Shown one piece after another: positions 34,720 through 47,217 of a DNA stretch of 64,000 nucleotides (within the stretch, counting starts at the first letter, position 1; each line of letters starts with the position of its first letter). The notes under the pieces are model-generated. The model did not search any database, was not told the DNA's origin, and saw nothing but the letters and a program-made list of their open reading frames with translations. The translations under genes and the position numbers were made by a program. This DNA comes from Primulina eburnea (taxonomy: Eukaryota > Streptophyta > Magnoliopsida > Lamiales > Gesneriaceae), in NCBI RefSeq assembly GCF_022965805.1, contig NW_027331355.1, positions 496,001-560,000 on the forward strand, read 5' to 3'.

Positions 34720-36383
34720 GAAGCATCTCATTCAGTTAGCTCAACAGTATCTCCTGCTTCACCATGGTAAGAACCAGCAAACCCTGAGATTTTTACAAAA
34801 AACATCAGTATATCATGCTTCACCATTGTCAGAACCAGTAGACTCAGACATTTTTGCAGCAGCTTCATCATCTTAATCTCCTCTTTTTTCTCCAGAATGA
34901 ACAGCAACATCAAGAAGCAATCGAAAGTTCGCAACATAAGTCTCATAATGCACAATAAGCTCTTTGGCATGCTGAATTTTTTGAAGTCCAAAGTTAATCT
35001 AGACATGGAGAAAAGAGGTAGATATCATGACATACTCAGAGGGCTTCACACCAGGTGAAGAAGACATGTTTTCAACATCTGGGGCAACACTAGGATCAAA
35101 TCATGGCAGATCAAGCTTTTGATTTCTCTTAAAGTATGCTGGTGCAATCTTCACCACATCACTGAAGTCAGAACGTTCTACCCCCAAATCACGAACAAAA
35201 CCATGTGATTTTAAAATCCCATAGATCAAAGAGGGGAAAGGAAACTTCTTTTTTTTAATCCACTATCTACAAACTGCAGCACAATTTTACAAACCAACAT
35301 CCCAAAATTAAATATGGTACTCCTAGTACCAATTGAAAAAAGAACAATGGACTGTGGTGTGGTAACCACGGTATTATTTGTGGATAGAGTCCATTTTCGG
35401 ATCATAGTCTTGTGGATAATTGAGTAAAATGATGTCAGATTTGCGGCAAATAGGCGTATAGGACAATCCAGAAATTTTTTGATCAAACCTCTAGTGAGGG
35501 TCGCAGAAACTTCATTAATATCAAGAGCCATTCTTTCTTCGGCCCCAGCGGGAGTATTGTAGAAAGCATTGATAACATAGTGATTGAAATTGTAGACCCG
35601 ATCGTGGAAAAACACACGTCTGTATTTTTTTGATCTCTCATCAACCACATTGGATGAGAGATTTGATTAAAATTCCAGGATAGGTCTTTTTGAGTAAACA
35701 GCCACAACGCTCACAACAGACAGAAGTCCCCTAGTTTTGAAAAACTCAATCAAATTTTTCTTTCCGTACGAAGCAATATCACCATTTTTGTCATCAATCA
35801 AGCTTGCAGTAATGTAAAAGGACCACATAGCAAGAGCACTTCAAAATAAAATTTGTGGAAATTGACTTACTCAAGTCATAGTCCGAAATATCGATCTTGT
35901 CCATGGTGTCGTTAACATGGTTCTCAAACTACCCTCTTCATCATCACACTCTTCATTCTCACTATCAACATAATCATTTTTATCATCTTTTCCAGAATAT
36001 TCATCAGAATCTGAGTCAGAACTGAATCAGAAGTAGAATCATCATATTTCCCTAGGCAGTTTTCTTTGAACACTTGCAACATTTATTCATCGGGTGCTTC
36101 AGTCTCTGGTTTGTGTATCTTCAAGCCCTTTTTTCTTTTAACCATGCAAGAAACTTAGCCAGATATTCTTCATCGTCTTTTTTTCAGCAGCAACATGTTT
36201 TGTTATTGTGACCAATTCAAAATCTTCATCATCGGAATAATTTCTAGATGAGAAATCAGGATCTAGAATATTCCCAGTGGAGAACGATGATAATAACTTC
36301 TTGAATGGGACGAAATCAATGTCATACCCTGCCTGACGCTTTGATCGTCTTGGTTGTGGAGGAACGGGGAAGACACGATCCAT
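34720..36383 (-). pseudogene. SIRE-like envelope-position ORF remnant
   Basis: Starts at about 36383 with MDRVFPVPPQPRRSKRQAG, a basic segment typical of the N-terminus of such ORFs, followed by an acidic stretch. Further on, 35648-35226 reads FHDRVYNFNHYVINAFYN and LTSFYSIIHKTMIRKW-like sequence, resembling the plant transposon protein domain also found in Athila ORF3. Several stops and frameshifts separate the pieces. No membrane-protein hallmark was seen. Confidence 0.5.
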
Positions 36384-37540
36384 ATCTTAAAAGTCCGCTA
36401 GATTGACCATATCAATTGCATTACCCAGATCCCCAGGGGCAATGACTTCAATCAGAACTGGTCATCAGTGACCGCAACCATCTGAAGTGAATCAATAGTA
36501 GGGTTTCAGAAGGCTTTATTGCCACATGGTGTGGAATACGGCGCTTGCATTCATTTCACTTCGAATATCAAGAGGATTATATCCAATTCCAGCAATATGT
36601 GAAATATAAATGAGGATTACAGATGAAAATTATGCTAATTTTAAAAAGAATTTGCTTCGAGAACACGAAGAATGAAAGCAAGAAAAATGCGGGCAATGAG
36701 AGTTTGAGTAGCATTAATAAAATTATACAAGCATTTAAACAATAAGACTTTCATCAGTTACAAAGATTATCCTACTGAAAAATATGCCAAAAATTAATCA
36801 AGTTTTACTCTCTCACCCAACGGTAAAAAAAACGAACAGTGCAAATATATTTCAAGAAAAACATCCAGATTTCACACCTCATCGACTCAACCCGTTAATC
36901 CACGGAAAATCAAAAATATTCAAAATAATAAAGATTAGGGTTTCATGCAATGTCACAAGCTCAAATATGATAACTCACTGATCAAGAGAAAATCACATAG
37001 CCATTAATATGCATGTCTTAATTATATCTAGAATACGATATATTAAAGAAATGTCAGTCTTGTTTTCATTGAAATCCTCCAGGTAGTTTTTCTTTTTTCT
37101 TATGTTATGATCTTTGTTTTGTGATTCGGAAGAGGTAGATCCCACATAGAAGAATATTCTTCATTGGACTCAGTTAGGTAGCTTTTTTAATTCATTTTCT
37201 TTTGATATAGAACAAGATTCTTTTTTTTTCTTTTGCTCAATCTTCTCGAGTCACTTTTCACTTGGGGCAAGATAATGGATTACAGAACATCCGTCAAATA
37301 CTTTGTGACTTAGTCAGAGCACATCTCATGGACACATGTGTTGATTGAAATAAAACTGAGAAATTGAAAGCACATTAGGAAATAATCATCACAGTATAAA
37401 AAATTCACATAATAGGATGAATGATTTATGCAATATGTCTAACATTTTATAAATCCATATGCATGTTGAGTGTCGTCCCAGATGTTGCTACATCAAGAAA
37501 ACATCAACGAGTGATTATCATGCATACAAATTGAGAGACT
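36384..37540 (-). other. SIRE-like spacer between RNase H and the 3' ORF
   Basis: AT-rich sequence with no clear coding signal, other than decayed element DNA. Confidence 0.4.
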
Positions 37541-38970
37541 TCTTAATGTTGGAAAATATCTTGAAATCTAATGGTTTGTGAAAATATATGTCAGTTTGTT
37601 ATCAGTTCCCACAAATTCCATTCAGATTATTATCTTCTCAACCAAATCTCGAATAAAGTGATGTATGATGTCAATATGTTGTGTGTGAGGGTGTTGTACT
37701 AAATTTTTGAAATGTCAATTTCAATCGAGTTGTCACAATAAAAAATCAAGGTCTCACTGTGGAAACCGTAGTCTTCTACCGTTCCGTTCATCATCAAGAG
37801 TTTTAACAACAACTACTAGCTTCTACACATTTAAATTCAGCAGTTGAAATATATACATAGTTTTATTTCTTGTCCATGACAAAGTTATTACTTAGGAAAA
37901 AGCATCCACTAGTGGTACTTTTCCAATCATCTAAATATGCAGACCAACAATCATAACTAAACCAAACTAAATTGTTGTTAGTTTCCTTTTTGCACCATAA
38001 CCCTAGATTTACAGTCCCTGTAATGTATCTCAAAATTCGTTTTGCAACATTTAAATATGTGATCTTAGGATTAGCTTGATATCTATCACATGGACAGATG
38101 GACAGATGCTTAATATTATGTCAGGACGACTCACAGTTAAATAAAAAAAACTGCTAATGATTTTTAGGTACAAGGTATTGCCAACACCTTCGGTAACATC
38201 GTCCTTACCTAGTTTTTCACTCGATCCCATAGGAGTTTTTATGTGTTTGACATGTTCATTTGAGAATCTCTTCACCATATTTTTAGCATACTTGCTTTGA
38301 CACCGAAATTTTTTATCATGCAATTGTTTAATTTGATGTCCAAGAAAGAAACTTAACTCAACTACCAATCTCATTTCAAATGTCGAAATTATACATCCAA
38401 CAAATTTATCCACATGATTTTTTGAAGAAGCGCAAAAATTTATATCATCAACATAAATTTGACGTATGAATATATTATCATTCGAACTTTGAATAAAAAG
38501 AGTTTTATCGATCTCACCTTGTTTCAAGCCAATCTTAAGTGGATATTTAGTTAGCCTAACATACCATGTACTTGGATTTTTCTTCAGTCCATACAAAACC
38601 TTTTTAGCTTGTAAACATGGTCCAAATGATATGGATCCTCAAATATTTTCAATTGACTCACATAATCTTCTTAATTCAAAATGTCATTCAAAAAGCCCTT
38701 TTCACATCTATTTGATAAATTTTAATCCTCATATGACATGCAATGACAAGCAAGAGTCGGACTGGCTAAATGAGGGCTACATGAGAGAATGTTTCATAAA
38801 ATCAACCCCATCAACCTTCGTATACTCCTGAGTAACAAACCGAGCTTTAATTCTAAAAACATTTCCTGTTCATCAATTTTTAACTTAAAAATCCATTTTG
38901 ATTCAATCACATCAACATATTCAGGCTTTAGAACTGAATCTCACACATCATTGCGGACAAACTCTTCAAG
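37541..38970 (-). pseudogene. pol: SIRE-like reverse transcriptase and RNase H remnant
   Basis: The longest readable piece, 38596-38051, has MYGLKKNPSTWY, GEIDKTLFI, the catalytic QIYVDDINF, FFLGHQIKQ and LTVSRPDI. Upstream to about 38970 are pieces of the RT N-terminus (FRIKARFVTQ). Downstream to about 37541 RNase H motifs are visible (GLWCKKE, STAEF-like). Many stops break the frame. Confidence 0.82.
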
Positions 38971-39139
38971 TTCCTCGTACACATCATTAATCCAAAATTC
39001 ATATTTTAAGGATCATTAATGTTTTTTGGTTTAATGTGTGACACAAAGCTTGAGTGTCTTACCTGACAGTATGCAGAAGTCTTGCATACTAACCAAATCA
39101 TCTTTTGGTAATAAACCTTCTTCTTTCGTCGAGTTTGCA

Positions 39140-39729
39140 TGTGATACCATTGTCCCACATCTTAAAAATGAAAGATTTTTTAAAATGAGTTTATAATGGC
39201 TTACAATGGACTTCTATAACAACTTGAGTTAATCATTTTCGTAAAGCGAGGACGAATACGAAATAGTTGTTATAGGGGCTCATTGTGCAGTCACGCAGCT
39301 GCGGGCCCGGCTCGGAGCGTGACAGAATGGTATCAGAGCCGGTCACCGGCATGGAACACCGAGAAATAAGTGCTATGCGGGGCAAAGTGCTACGTGCAGG
39401 AGAGCCACCTCTTGAACCTGCGGGGCAAAGTGCTACATGACGGGAGCCACCTCTTGAACCTATAGGAGCCATCTTTAGATTCTCGGCGCTGGTGGATCGA
39501 GGGGTCAGGCCGCGACAAGGACGTCGCGTTCTGAAGGAGGGGTGATTGTGATACCCTTGTCCCACATCTTAAAAATGAAAGATTAAAAATGAGTTTATAA
39601 TGGCTTACAATGGACTTCTATAGCAACTTAGGTTAATCATTTTCGTAAAGCGAGGACGAATACGAAGTAGTTGCTATAGGGGCTCATTGTGCATGCACGC
39701 AGCTGCGGGCCCGGGCTCGAGGCATGACA
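39140..39729 (+). mobile_element. TRIM (terminal-repeat retrotransposon in miniature)
   Basis: A complete 590-bp element: LTR 39140-39324 (185 bp), a three-base gap, primer site TGGTATCAGAGC at 39328-39339, ~190-bp noncoding internal region, polypurine tract CTGAAGGAGGGGTGAT at 39531-39546, and LTR 39547-39729 (183 bp). LTRs begin TGTGATACC and end TGACA. Flanks TTGCA and TTGCG are a target duplication with one change. The internal region holds two copies of a ~50-bp unit with 'gcggggcaaagtgctac' and 'gagccacctcttgaacct'. No 5S-like block was seen, so it is not the Cassandra type. Confidence 0.88.
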
Positions 39730-39759
39730 TTGCGTGTACAACCCTATGATTTGGGATGA

Positions 39760-40460
39760 GGGATGATCCTTCTAGATTTTTCTAGGAATGTATTTCCCAA
39801 TTTTGTTCACACCATATTCATTATCATGTGTTTCATTAATTTAATCATCATCATCGGTTCTTTCAGTCTTAGTGGGGGTGTTATCCTTGGTGTGACAACA
39901 TCAGGCACAACATATGTGTTGATCAACGACTCATATGTTTCAAGCAGACAATCTACATCATCCTTGATGGTCTTTCTTGCTAGATCTCGCACATCATCAT
40001 GTTTTCTTATATTCTTCAATGCCTTGAAGTTTGTATGACCCAATTTTTTTATGACACAAATCTAGTTCACTTACCTTCGTATGTCTGTAAGCATATTCTT
40101 CTGAAATTTGATAGCAATTATTAGCAGATCTAGTACTTGTCATGATACAAGTGTTATTTTTATCAAATACTTCACAAGTATTTTTGTCAAACTTAAATGC
40201 AAGTCATCATCACATAATTTACTAATGCTTATTAAGTTTGAGTTAAATCTCTCAACATGAAGCACGTTGTGAATTCTAGGAAGTTCATCAACGTTCAATA
40301 TCCATGTACCAGCAATCCTTCCTTTTGTACCACCTCTATAGGTTACTCAGCCACTTCTTAGTTCAACATAATCAGTAAAGTTGTCTTTTGAACCTGTCAT
40401 GTGGCATGAGCACCCACTATCGAAATATCAGATACCTGAAATATTAGTTTTTAAGGATAT
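39760..40460 (-). pseudogene. pol: SIRE-like protease and pre-integrase remnant
   Basis: On the minus strand, from about 40440, the aspartic protease motif DSGCSCHMTGSK is followed by the usual NVLHVE..NLISISKLCDD segment. At 40043-39807 the pre-integrase GHTNFKALKNIRKHD is fused to hinge-like sequence normally found after integrase, so the integrase core was removed by an internal deletion. Confidence 0.78.
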
Positions 40461-41196
40461 ATAAACAACAGTACAACGATTTCAGCATTAGGTACCCAAA
40501 TCTTCTTCGCTGAAGGTTTCTTGACGAAGGTGTTGCGATTGGTGTTGTGCGACACTTGGTGCAAGATCAGACTTGCCTCCAAGCTCATTTTGTCGTCCCT
40601 CAACTTGAAATAGTAAGGTTTGATATGACCATGCTTAAAATAATAGTGAAATAAAAAGTAACGTCTCTTTTGTTTAGGCTTTTGAGCAATATCTTGTTTC
40701 GTTGTTGGTAGACTTTGACCGAATGAGTCTCTTTTGGAACAACACTATCAACACTTCATTTCACAAAAAATAGTTGGCTGAGATTTAGAGTTGGATTATT
40801 CTCTAACTTCAAACACACTATTGTTAAACTCCAGACCGGCTTTGCTATCCTTTCCATCATCAGTATGGAGTCTTCTTGGTTGATCTTGAGTTGAACTTAG
40901 CAAGATTTTGCGCCACTTTTTCGAGTTCAGCCTTGATATTTTCCATCTCCAGGTGCTTCTTACTTAAAAACACCTCAAGTATAGCCACATAACTTTTCAT
41001 CTCGATGTTTTCCTTTGAGATGATCGAGTTCGATTTGTTCCTTTTGATTCAAACATTATATAGTTCCGCATAGGATTTCTGTACACTTTCTAAGGTCATT
41101 TCTTCTTCATCTACATCATGAATTTCTAGATCACTTGGATTAGAGTAATTTGTCATCTTGAGGCAGATATAACTTGATAATTTTGGAGATGTGTTC
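40461..41196 (-). pseudogene. gag: SIRE-like gag C-terminal remnant
   Basis: Decayed gag tail. The readable piece 41196-41049 (SSYICLKMTNY, DVDEEEMTLESVQKSYAELY) continues in frame from 44084 once the intervening solo LTR and one copy of its target duplication are ignored. Toward 40461 it becomes AT-rich and broken. Confidence 0.7.
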
Positions 41197-44083
41197 TGTA
41201 ACACCGGAAAATCAGTCCACGTAGACCGCATGCATGAAAATTATTAAATTGATAAAATATTTTAATTAAATAATTTTGGATGCATGAATTATATATTTTG
41301 AGTGAATATATGATTAATTGTGTAAAAATTTGTTTGATTTCATGATTTAAATATTTTCAGACGAATATCGGTGGTCGGCCGGAACGGAGATGATTAAAGT
41401 GTTAAAGATTTTAAAGCTAAATTTTATTTTTAGTTAAGAAAATTTTATTTTAATATTTTAAGAATTATTGCGTTTTTAAGATCAAGTTTAAACTAATTAG
41501 TGGGGGCAAGAGATTTTATGTATTTTATAAGAGATTTTTTTTGGAAATAGGTATTTTTAAATATTTTGATTTGAAGCATAATGATTTTATTAATCTTAAT
41601 GAGCCTAACTAATTATTTAAAAACTAGGACTGATTAAGCCCATTAATTAAATAACTAAAAAGAATTTTTGTTTTTATTATTATTTAAACTTAAACCAAAA
41701 GACACACGTACCTAAACACCTACACACACACACCACGAAACACACAAAAAGTCACGTAAAAAAATTTGGAAGGAACAGCGGCCGAAAAAGAGAAGGAAGG
41801 CAAGGAAGTTTTCGATTTTTTTCTCTTTTGATTTCGTCTTTTTTACTCGTTATTCCTTCCAATAATGATCACTCGACTCCCTTACATCCCAATGTGTGTT
41901 TTTTGTGGGGTTTTGACAAGAAAAAAGGTAGAAAAAATAGAAATTTTCATCCGTTCGTCACCGACTTCCACCGCTTCGATATTCGTATTTCGAACATTTT
42001 AAACGCAAAGAAACGTTTCTAAACTTTCTTTTTGCACCATTCAAATCATATTATGTGTGTTTAATCATGTTTACATGAAAAATATGAAAGCATCCTTTAT
42101 TTTCGTTTTTATGGCATATACATGATAAAACTTGAGTTTTGATGCTTTTAAAATCATGATTATGATGCACAAAGGGGCTGCTATGATAGAGTAATCGGAA
42201 AGGACATTTTCCAACATGTTTAAGGGTCCATAGATGCAAAGCTAAGGGTTGGACAAGGTGGGTAAGAGGGTTGAACGAAAATTGGGTTGTAGAGGGCTAT
42301 GGTTTCAGTTTGGGTGTCCTTGAAGAGTGTGGCTGCTGGCTGCTGTTAGGGCACGTCCAGGGGTCCTAAGGGGGCTGAGTCATGGTCCTAGATAGGCTAT
42401 GGAACGGCTGCTGCAAGGGCTAGGGCATGGGACACTAGGCGTTGGCCGCGCAAGGCTTGTAGGTGATGGTTTATGGGTTGGAAAGTGCATGGGCTGTAGA
42501 GGCTGTTCTGGTAGGTTTTTAAGGGCTTGGTCATGGTCCTCATATGGTTACATAAGGTCTGGTTGGGTCAGCCAAGGGTTAGGGTCGAAGCAAGTTAAGG
42601 TTTTCTGCAAGCTAGGGTTTTTGAAAATGAGCAGAATTTTCCAGCATGGTTCTACGCTTGTTCAAGGGTTTTAATCGGCTTGATTGGGGATGAAAAAGGG
42701 TTATTAAGGTGTTAATAGGCTATCGTTCAAGTTTGGTTAAGCTTTGAGTCGATACGGATTAAAACCAGCACGTACGGTTAAGTTTTAAAACGAATTGAGA
42801 AAATAGTTGAGGATCTTAATTTTATGTCTAAGAAATATTTATGGGTGTTTTTTAAGGTGTCATGTTATGTTTAGGGTTGAAAGTTTATATTTAAAATTTG
42901 AGAAGAAAATATTAAGTTCTGAATTTATTCGAGTTAAAAACGCTTCACAATTTAGTAATTAAGTCAATAAATCAAAAGGCTAGGGTTTACGTCTAAGAAA
43001 AATATTCGAAGTCAAATTTAAGCTTTATGATACTATGGTATAGGCTCGAGTCGATAAAAGTAAGAAAACATCAAAATCGGGAATTTTAGAGTCCAAGCGC
43101 AAAATGGTCATTTTAGGTCCCGGGTAGTACAAAAGGCTTGGCAGTGCCTCGAAAAATCATAATACATGCTAAATGATATTTTAAAATGTTTATGATGAAA
43201 ATATGGAATTTTATGATTTATGATAATGCTGTGCAATTTTTACTGTTAAAATGATATTTTTCGAATGTGAAAATGACACGATATTTTATTATTAAAAAGA
43301 AAAGGAAAAATATTTTGAAGAATGTGAATTGACTGTGACAAAAAAAAAATTGATATAAGATTTTTGGGAATATCGTGAGGGAGAAGGCTCTAGAGGGAGC
43401 CCGTTTACGGGAGAAGGCCTCAGAGGAAGCCCAACGATCGTATTTCCATTTTACGTCGGTGTCTAGTGCCCGTCCCCATGCGTAATGCTGAGCTAAGACT
43501 GATCAGTTGACCGGATGATAAAAGCTAGTCACTTTCAAGGATCAAACTTCACCCAAATGGATAAATGATAGAAAGCTTTATGATTTGACGATTTATGATT
43601 AAATTATGCTAACAAATTTATTTTGAATAAAAATATGATTTTTAATGCATGTGCTTGTATATGTATTATTTGCTACTTATGTTTAGAACGTGCTGTGTTA
43701 TTAGACTCACTATATTTTAATGCTGCAGGTGATGATAATATTGAGAGAGGCGATGACGTTTGAGTGGATCGAGTTCGGCAGTATACTCTCGATGAACTTT
43801 ATTTTCCGCATTATCTTAGTATTTAAAAGTTTAAAGATTTTTTTAATGATTTTATTAGAGATTTTTATGCTTTATTTTGAAGTTAGGATGATTATGTTAA
43901 ATGTTGGAGTTAAATTTTGTTAATTGACGATTTAGAAAGTTTTTATGCACCTGAGATTTTAAATTTTAAACTGTTTTGATTCATATAATTGTTGAACATT
44001 TTAAATGACGAGTTTCGAATTTTAAAATATGAAAAAAAAAAAATTCTAGTAGGAATTAAAGTTAAAAAGTAGTGAACATTTCA
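41197..44083 (+). mobile_element. Solo LTR, 2.9 kb, family S
   Basis: Starts TGTAACACCGG and ends AACATTTCA, flanked on both sides by TGTTC (41192-41196 and 44084-44088). There is no second LTR, primer site or coding region inside. It lies in the SIRE-like gag, whose frame is continuous across the insertion site. Related sequences lie at 60262-63687 and around them. Orientation is assigned by the TGTAACACC end only. Confidence 0.85.
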
Positions 44084-45260
44084 TGTTCCTACCAAGTGTT
44101 TCAATACCACAGGCAACACCCAGTTGATTAACTTGCAATGAAAGTTTCTTCTTGAAATTTGAAAAGAAAGATATATAGTTTTCTCCTTTACTAGATCTCT
44201 TTTCATCGACAAGATCTCCATCACTTAGGGATACATTTAAGCCTTTGTTTTTGTGAAGTCTGTTGACACATTCATTGGCATAATGACCGAATCCAGAACA
44301 CTCTTTGCATTGAACCGAGTCTATTTTCTTAACATTAGATCGAACCTTTCCATCATTCTTCGGTCAAAATTGTCCATGAGTAGGTGCAAAACTTAGAGTT
44401 TTCTCAAGAGCAGTGATGCTAGGAAGTTTAAGTTGCTTGTCCAATTTCTTCTTGTCTATGATCTTCTTTATATAGTTTCCAAATTTCTTTGTAATCAATG
44501 AGATGGAGTCTTCACATAGATCAGACTCGTTGACTTCCTGAGACAGTTGAACTAAATCATGGTATGAGTCATCAGAAACTTGAAAGAAAATTGTCTTTCC
44601 TTTGTTTTTTCTTCTGTAAATCCAGATTCATCTCAAATATTTTGATAAAACTTAACAGATCATCAAAACCAAGTTGAGCGGTGTCTTTGGCTTTGTCGAT
44701 TGCATAAATCTTGATGTTAAATCATTCTAGAAGTGATCTTAACACCTTACTGACCCATCTCTCATTTGAGATCGAGTCACCAAGACTAAAAACTTCGTTA
44801 GCAATGTCTCGCAGTAGACGATCATAGGCCATAATAGACTCTGTTTTTTTCCATTCTCATTTTTTTCAAATTTTGAGGTTAACATCATTAGCTTGGTTCT
44901 TCACTTACTTTCAGATCATTCACAGTGTGTTTGAAGGACAATACATGCATCATTGGCAGAGACACAGTTTGTGATCAGATTGAAAAATTTTATGTCAGCA
45001 GAAGTAAAGATGACATTAATTGCCTTTGAATTGAAGTTCTAAATATGGACTTCATCACTCGTCTATGAACTTTCCGATTTAAACAAATTCTTGCCATCTT
45101 CATCAACTGCCTTTGGTGGAATCCAGTCATCTATAACACATTGTCATGCTTTTTCTTCAATGTATTTGATTTAGACCCTCATCCTAGCTTTCCATATTTC
45201 ATAGTTAGATCCATTCAGAACTGATGCTCATAGTGCCATGTTGACAATTGGCACGTCCAT
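44084..45260 (-). pseudogene. gag: SIRE-like gag N-terminal remnant
   Basis: ATG at 45260 begins MDVPIVNMAL. The gag domain is recognisable (LNGSNYEIWKARMRV, IDDWIPPKAVDEDGKN) with several stops. The zinc knuckle CKECSGFGHYANEC (C-x2-C-x4-H-x4-C) is intact near 44315-44275. Confidence 0.82.
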
Positions 45261-46236
45261 TGTACTTTTCCTATTCAACCAAAAATAACCAGAATCTTAC
45301 TTAGTAATGTCATGTGTCTTCTCTAGTACCACTTGAAGGGTGGTTGTATGGCATAAAAATATTGTGTAATAAAGTGACTATGTGTTTCAAAGTTAACTGT
45401 TGTGTGCGGTGTTATAACAACTAATAAAATATGTAGAGGAATATTTCACACACAAAACTTTACGTAAATAAAACAAGACACGATGAATCATGCACAAGTG
45501 AACACATTTGTGTGGTGTCTCAGTGCAAAAGATCAACTAGAAAAACATGTCATTTTGCAAAACCAATAATAGTAAATAAAAAAAAATTAACTCCCTTAAC
45601 ACAGTGAGGTAGCAAAGTTCATCCAAACATTTATCAAACCAAATAACTAAAACTACGGATGCAGGGTTTGTGAAGTCGAAATTCTGTTTGATGAACAACC
45701 CACTAATCAGCACTATGATTAAGTGTTGTGTCTGCTGTCATTAACACGACACGGCAATACAACAATACGTCTTGGCTTGAGCACTTGATATCTTCGTTGT
45801 AAATATTCAACTCTCGTGCTTGCTCTTACGGTGTCTCTTTCTCTCTCCGTCTCACAACACCAGCAACAATCTTTGATTATTTATAAGCTTCATTTGTCCT
45901 AAAGTGTAATTCATAAAAAGAATCATATAAGATATAGAAACAAGAGTTTTATTAGAAAATAATTTTTTAAAATAATAATATCATATCTAGAGTTCTTATC
46001 ATAAATATCTATGATCTATAAATACAAAACTCTATAATTTAATAAATACAATATTATCAAAAAGAAAATATATTAAAAAAATAAACAATATTCCTTTCAA
46101 ATCCTATAAAAATCTCACTGTGACTTTACTTTTTGACTTGATCATACTTCTTCACAAGTGATAATACTACCGAATGGCTAGTGACCGCTATCTTTTCGGC
46201 AAAAATTGCATAAAATTCTCCCAAAAATGTGGGAAT
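45261..46236 (-). repeat. SIRE-like primer site and putative 5' LTR
   Basis: The minus strand reads TTCAAGTGGTACTAGAG at 45337-45321, close to the usual LTR-end/tRNA-Met primer junction. Sequence from about 45332 rightward is the presumed LTR; its outer end could not be fixed. Bases 45910-46070 are repeated near 26870-27020. Confidence 0.45.
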
Positions 46237-46507
46237 TGTTGAAAATTAATATTCAAAATAGGTGTATTGAATATTTGAATTTTGAATATTGGAATGTTGA
46301 ATATTTGAAATTAGTGTGTGATGATGAAGGTAATTATGTAATTTATTTTTTGGATTATTACCAAAGAAATTCTATAAATAGCCTCACCATTTGTGAATAA
46401 ATTCACAATTGAATTGAGAGAAAAATATTATAAAATGTCTAGTTTGATAATTTTGAGAGTTTGATATTTTTATTTTTTTACCATAAATTTTTTACTTTTT
46501 CATAACA
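46237..46507 (+). repeat. Copia-C 5' LTR
   Basis: 271 bp with TGTT/AACA ends. A TATA box CTATAAATA lies at 46372-46380; the 3' LTR has CTATAAACA instead. Directly downstream is 'cgttatcagcacgaagc', in the position of a primer-binding site. Confidence 0.85.
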
Positions 46508-47217
46508 CGTTATCAGCACGAAGCTTTAAAAGTTCTCCATATTTTTCCAAGCTCCAAAACAGTAAAAAGGTAACAAAAATAATAATATTTATTTTACTAT
46601 TTATTTATTGTGTATATATTTAATATATAATATAATGTTATTATATAATAAAGATCAGAAATAATAAAATAAATTTTTCAAAAAACATGTTATAAATCGG
46701 GGAAGGATGTTAAGACGACATCCCGCACTCCTGGTAAGAGATACAACAAATATAAAAGTCTATAAGGTTTTTAAACAAAATACCTTATGAGACCTCATTA
46801 TAATAATGTGATATGTTATACATAATTATTTAAACCCGACTAATATTATATACATCATATTATTACCATAAAATTATACAAATACATACATTTATTTTTT
46901 GTACACCAACGGTAACAAAACGGCTATTTTTTGCCCTATAAATATGATCTCATAAACACATTCAATCACTCCGACTTTCTCTTCTTCTCTAAAAATTATT
47001 CTTCATCGAATTTTCGAAGAAAAAAGAAGATGTTTTTCTCAAGGTTATTTTTAATTATTTTGGTTATAATACTCACGAATCTTGTATTTATCGGAGAATA
47101 TCCTCCTCATGTGTTTTCTTTATTTTTACGAATGTTTGTACTTGTTGTTTATCAATTACTTTGTATTGCAATATTCATTAACTAATAAAATGTATCATAA
47201 TTTTTTGTAGTATCACC
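46508..47217 (+). other. Copia-C leader
   Basis: AT-rich leader with a putative primer-binding site at the start and no credible ORF before the gag ATG at 47218. Confidence 0.6.

Larger units (their letters stand above)
34602..46236 (-). mobile_element. Degenerate SIRE/Maximus-like Copia element with later insertions
   Basis: Read on the minus strand: primer site near 45331-45321, gag from 45260, protease near 40440, RT and RNase H at 38970-37540, then an envelope-position ORF at 36383-34720. The gag, protease and RT motifs and the extra 3' ORF fit the SIRE/Maximus lineage. Most of integrase is missing. A TRIM (39140-39729) and a solo LTR (41197-44083) inserted later. No 3' LTR is recognised; the left side joins Copia-B. 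Confidence 0.75.

Noticed and set aside
39233..39565. 110-codon minus-strand ORF in the TRIM
   Set aside because: It spans LTR and internal noncoding parts of a 590-bp TRIM and reflects the internal duplicated unit.
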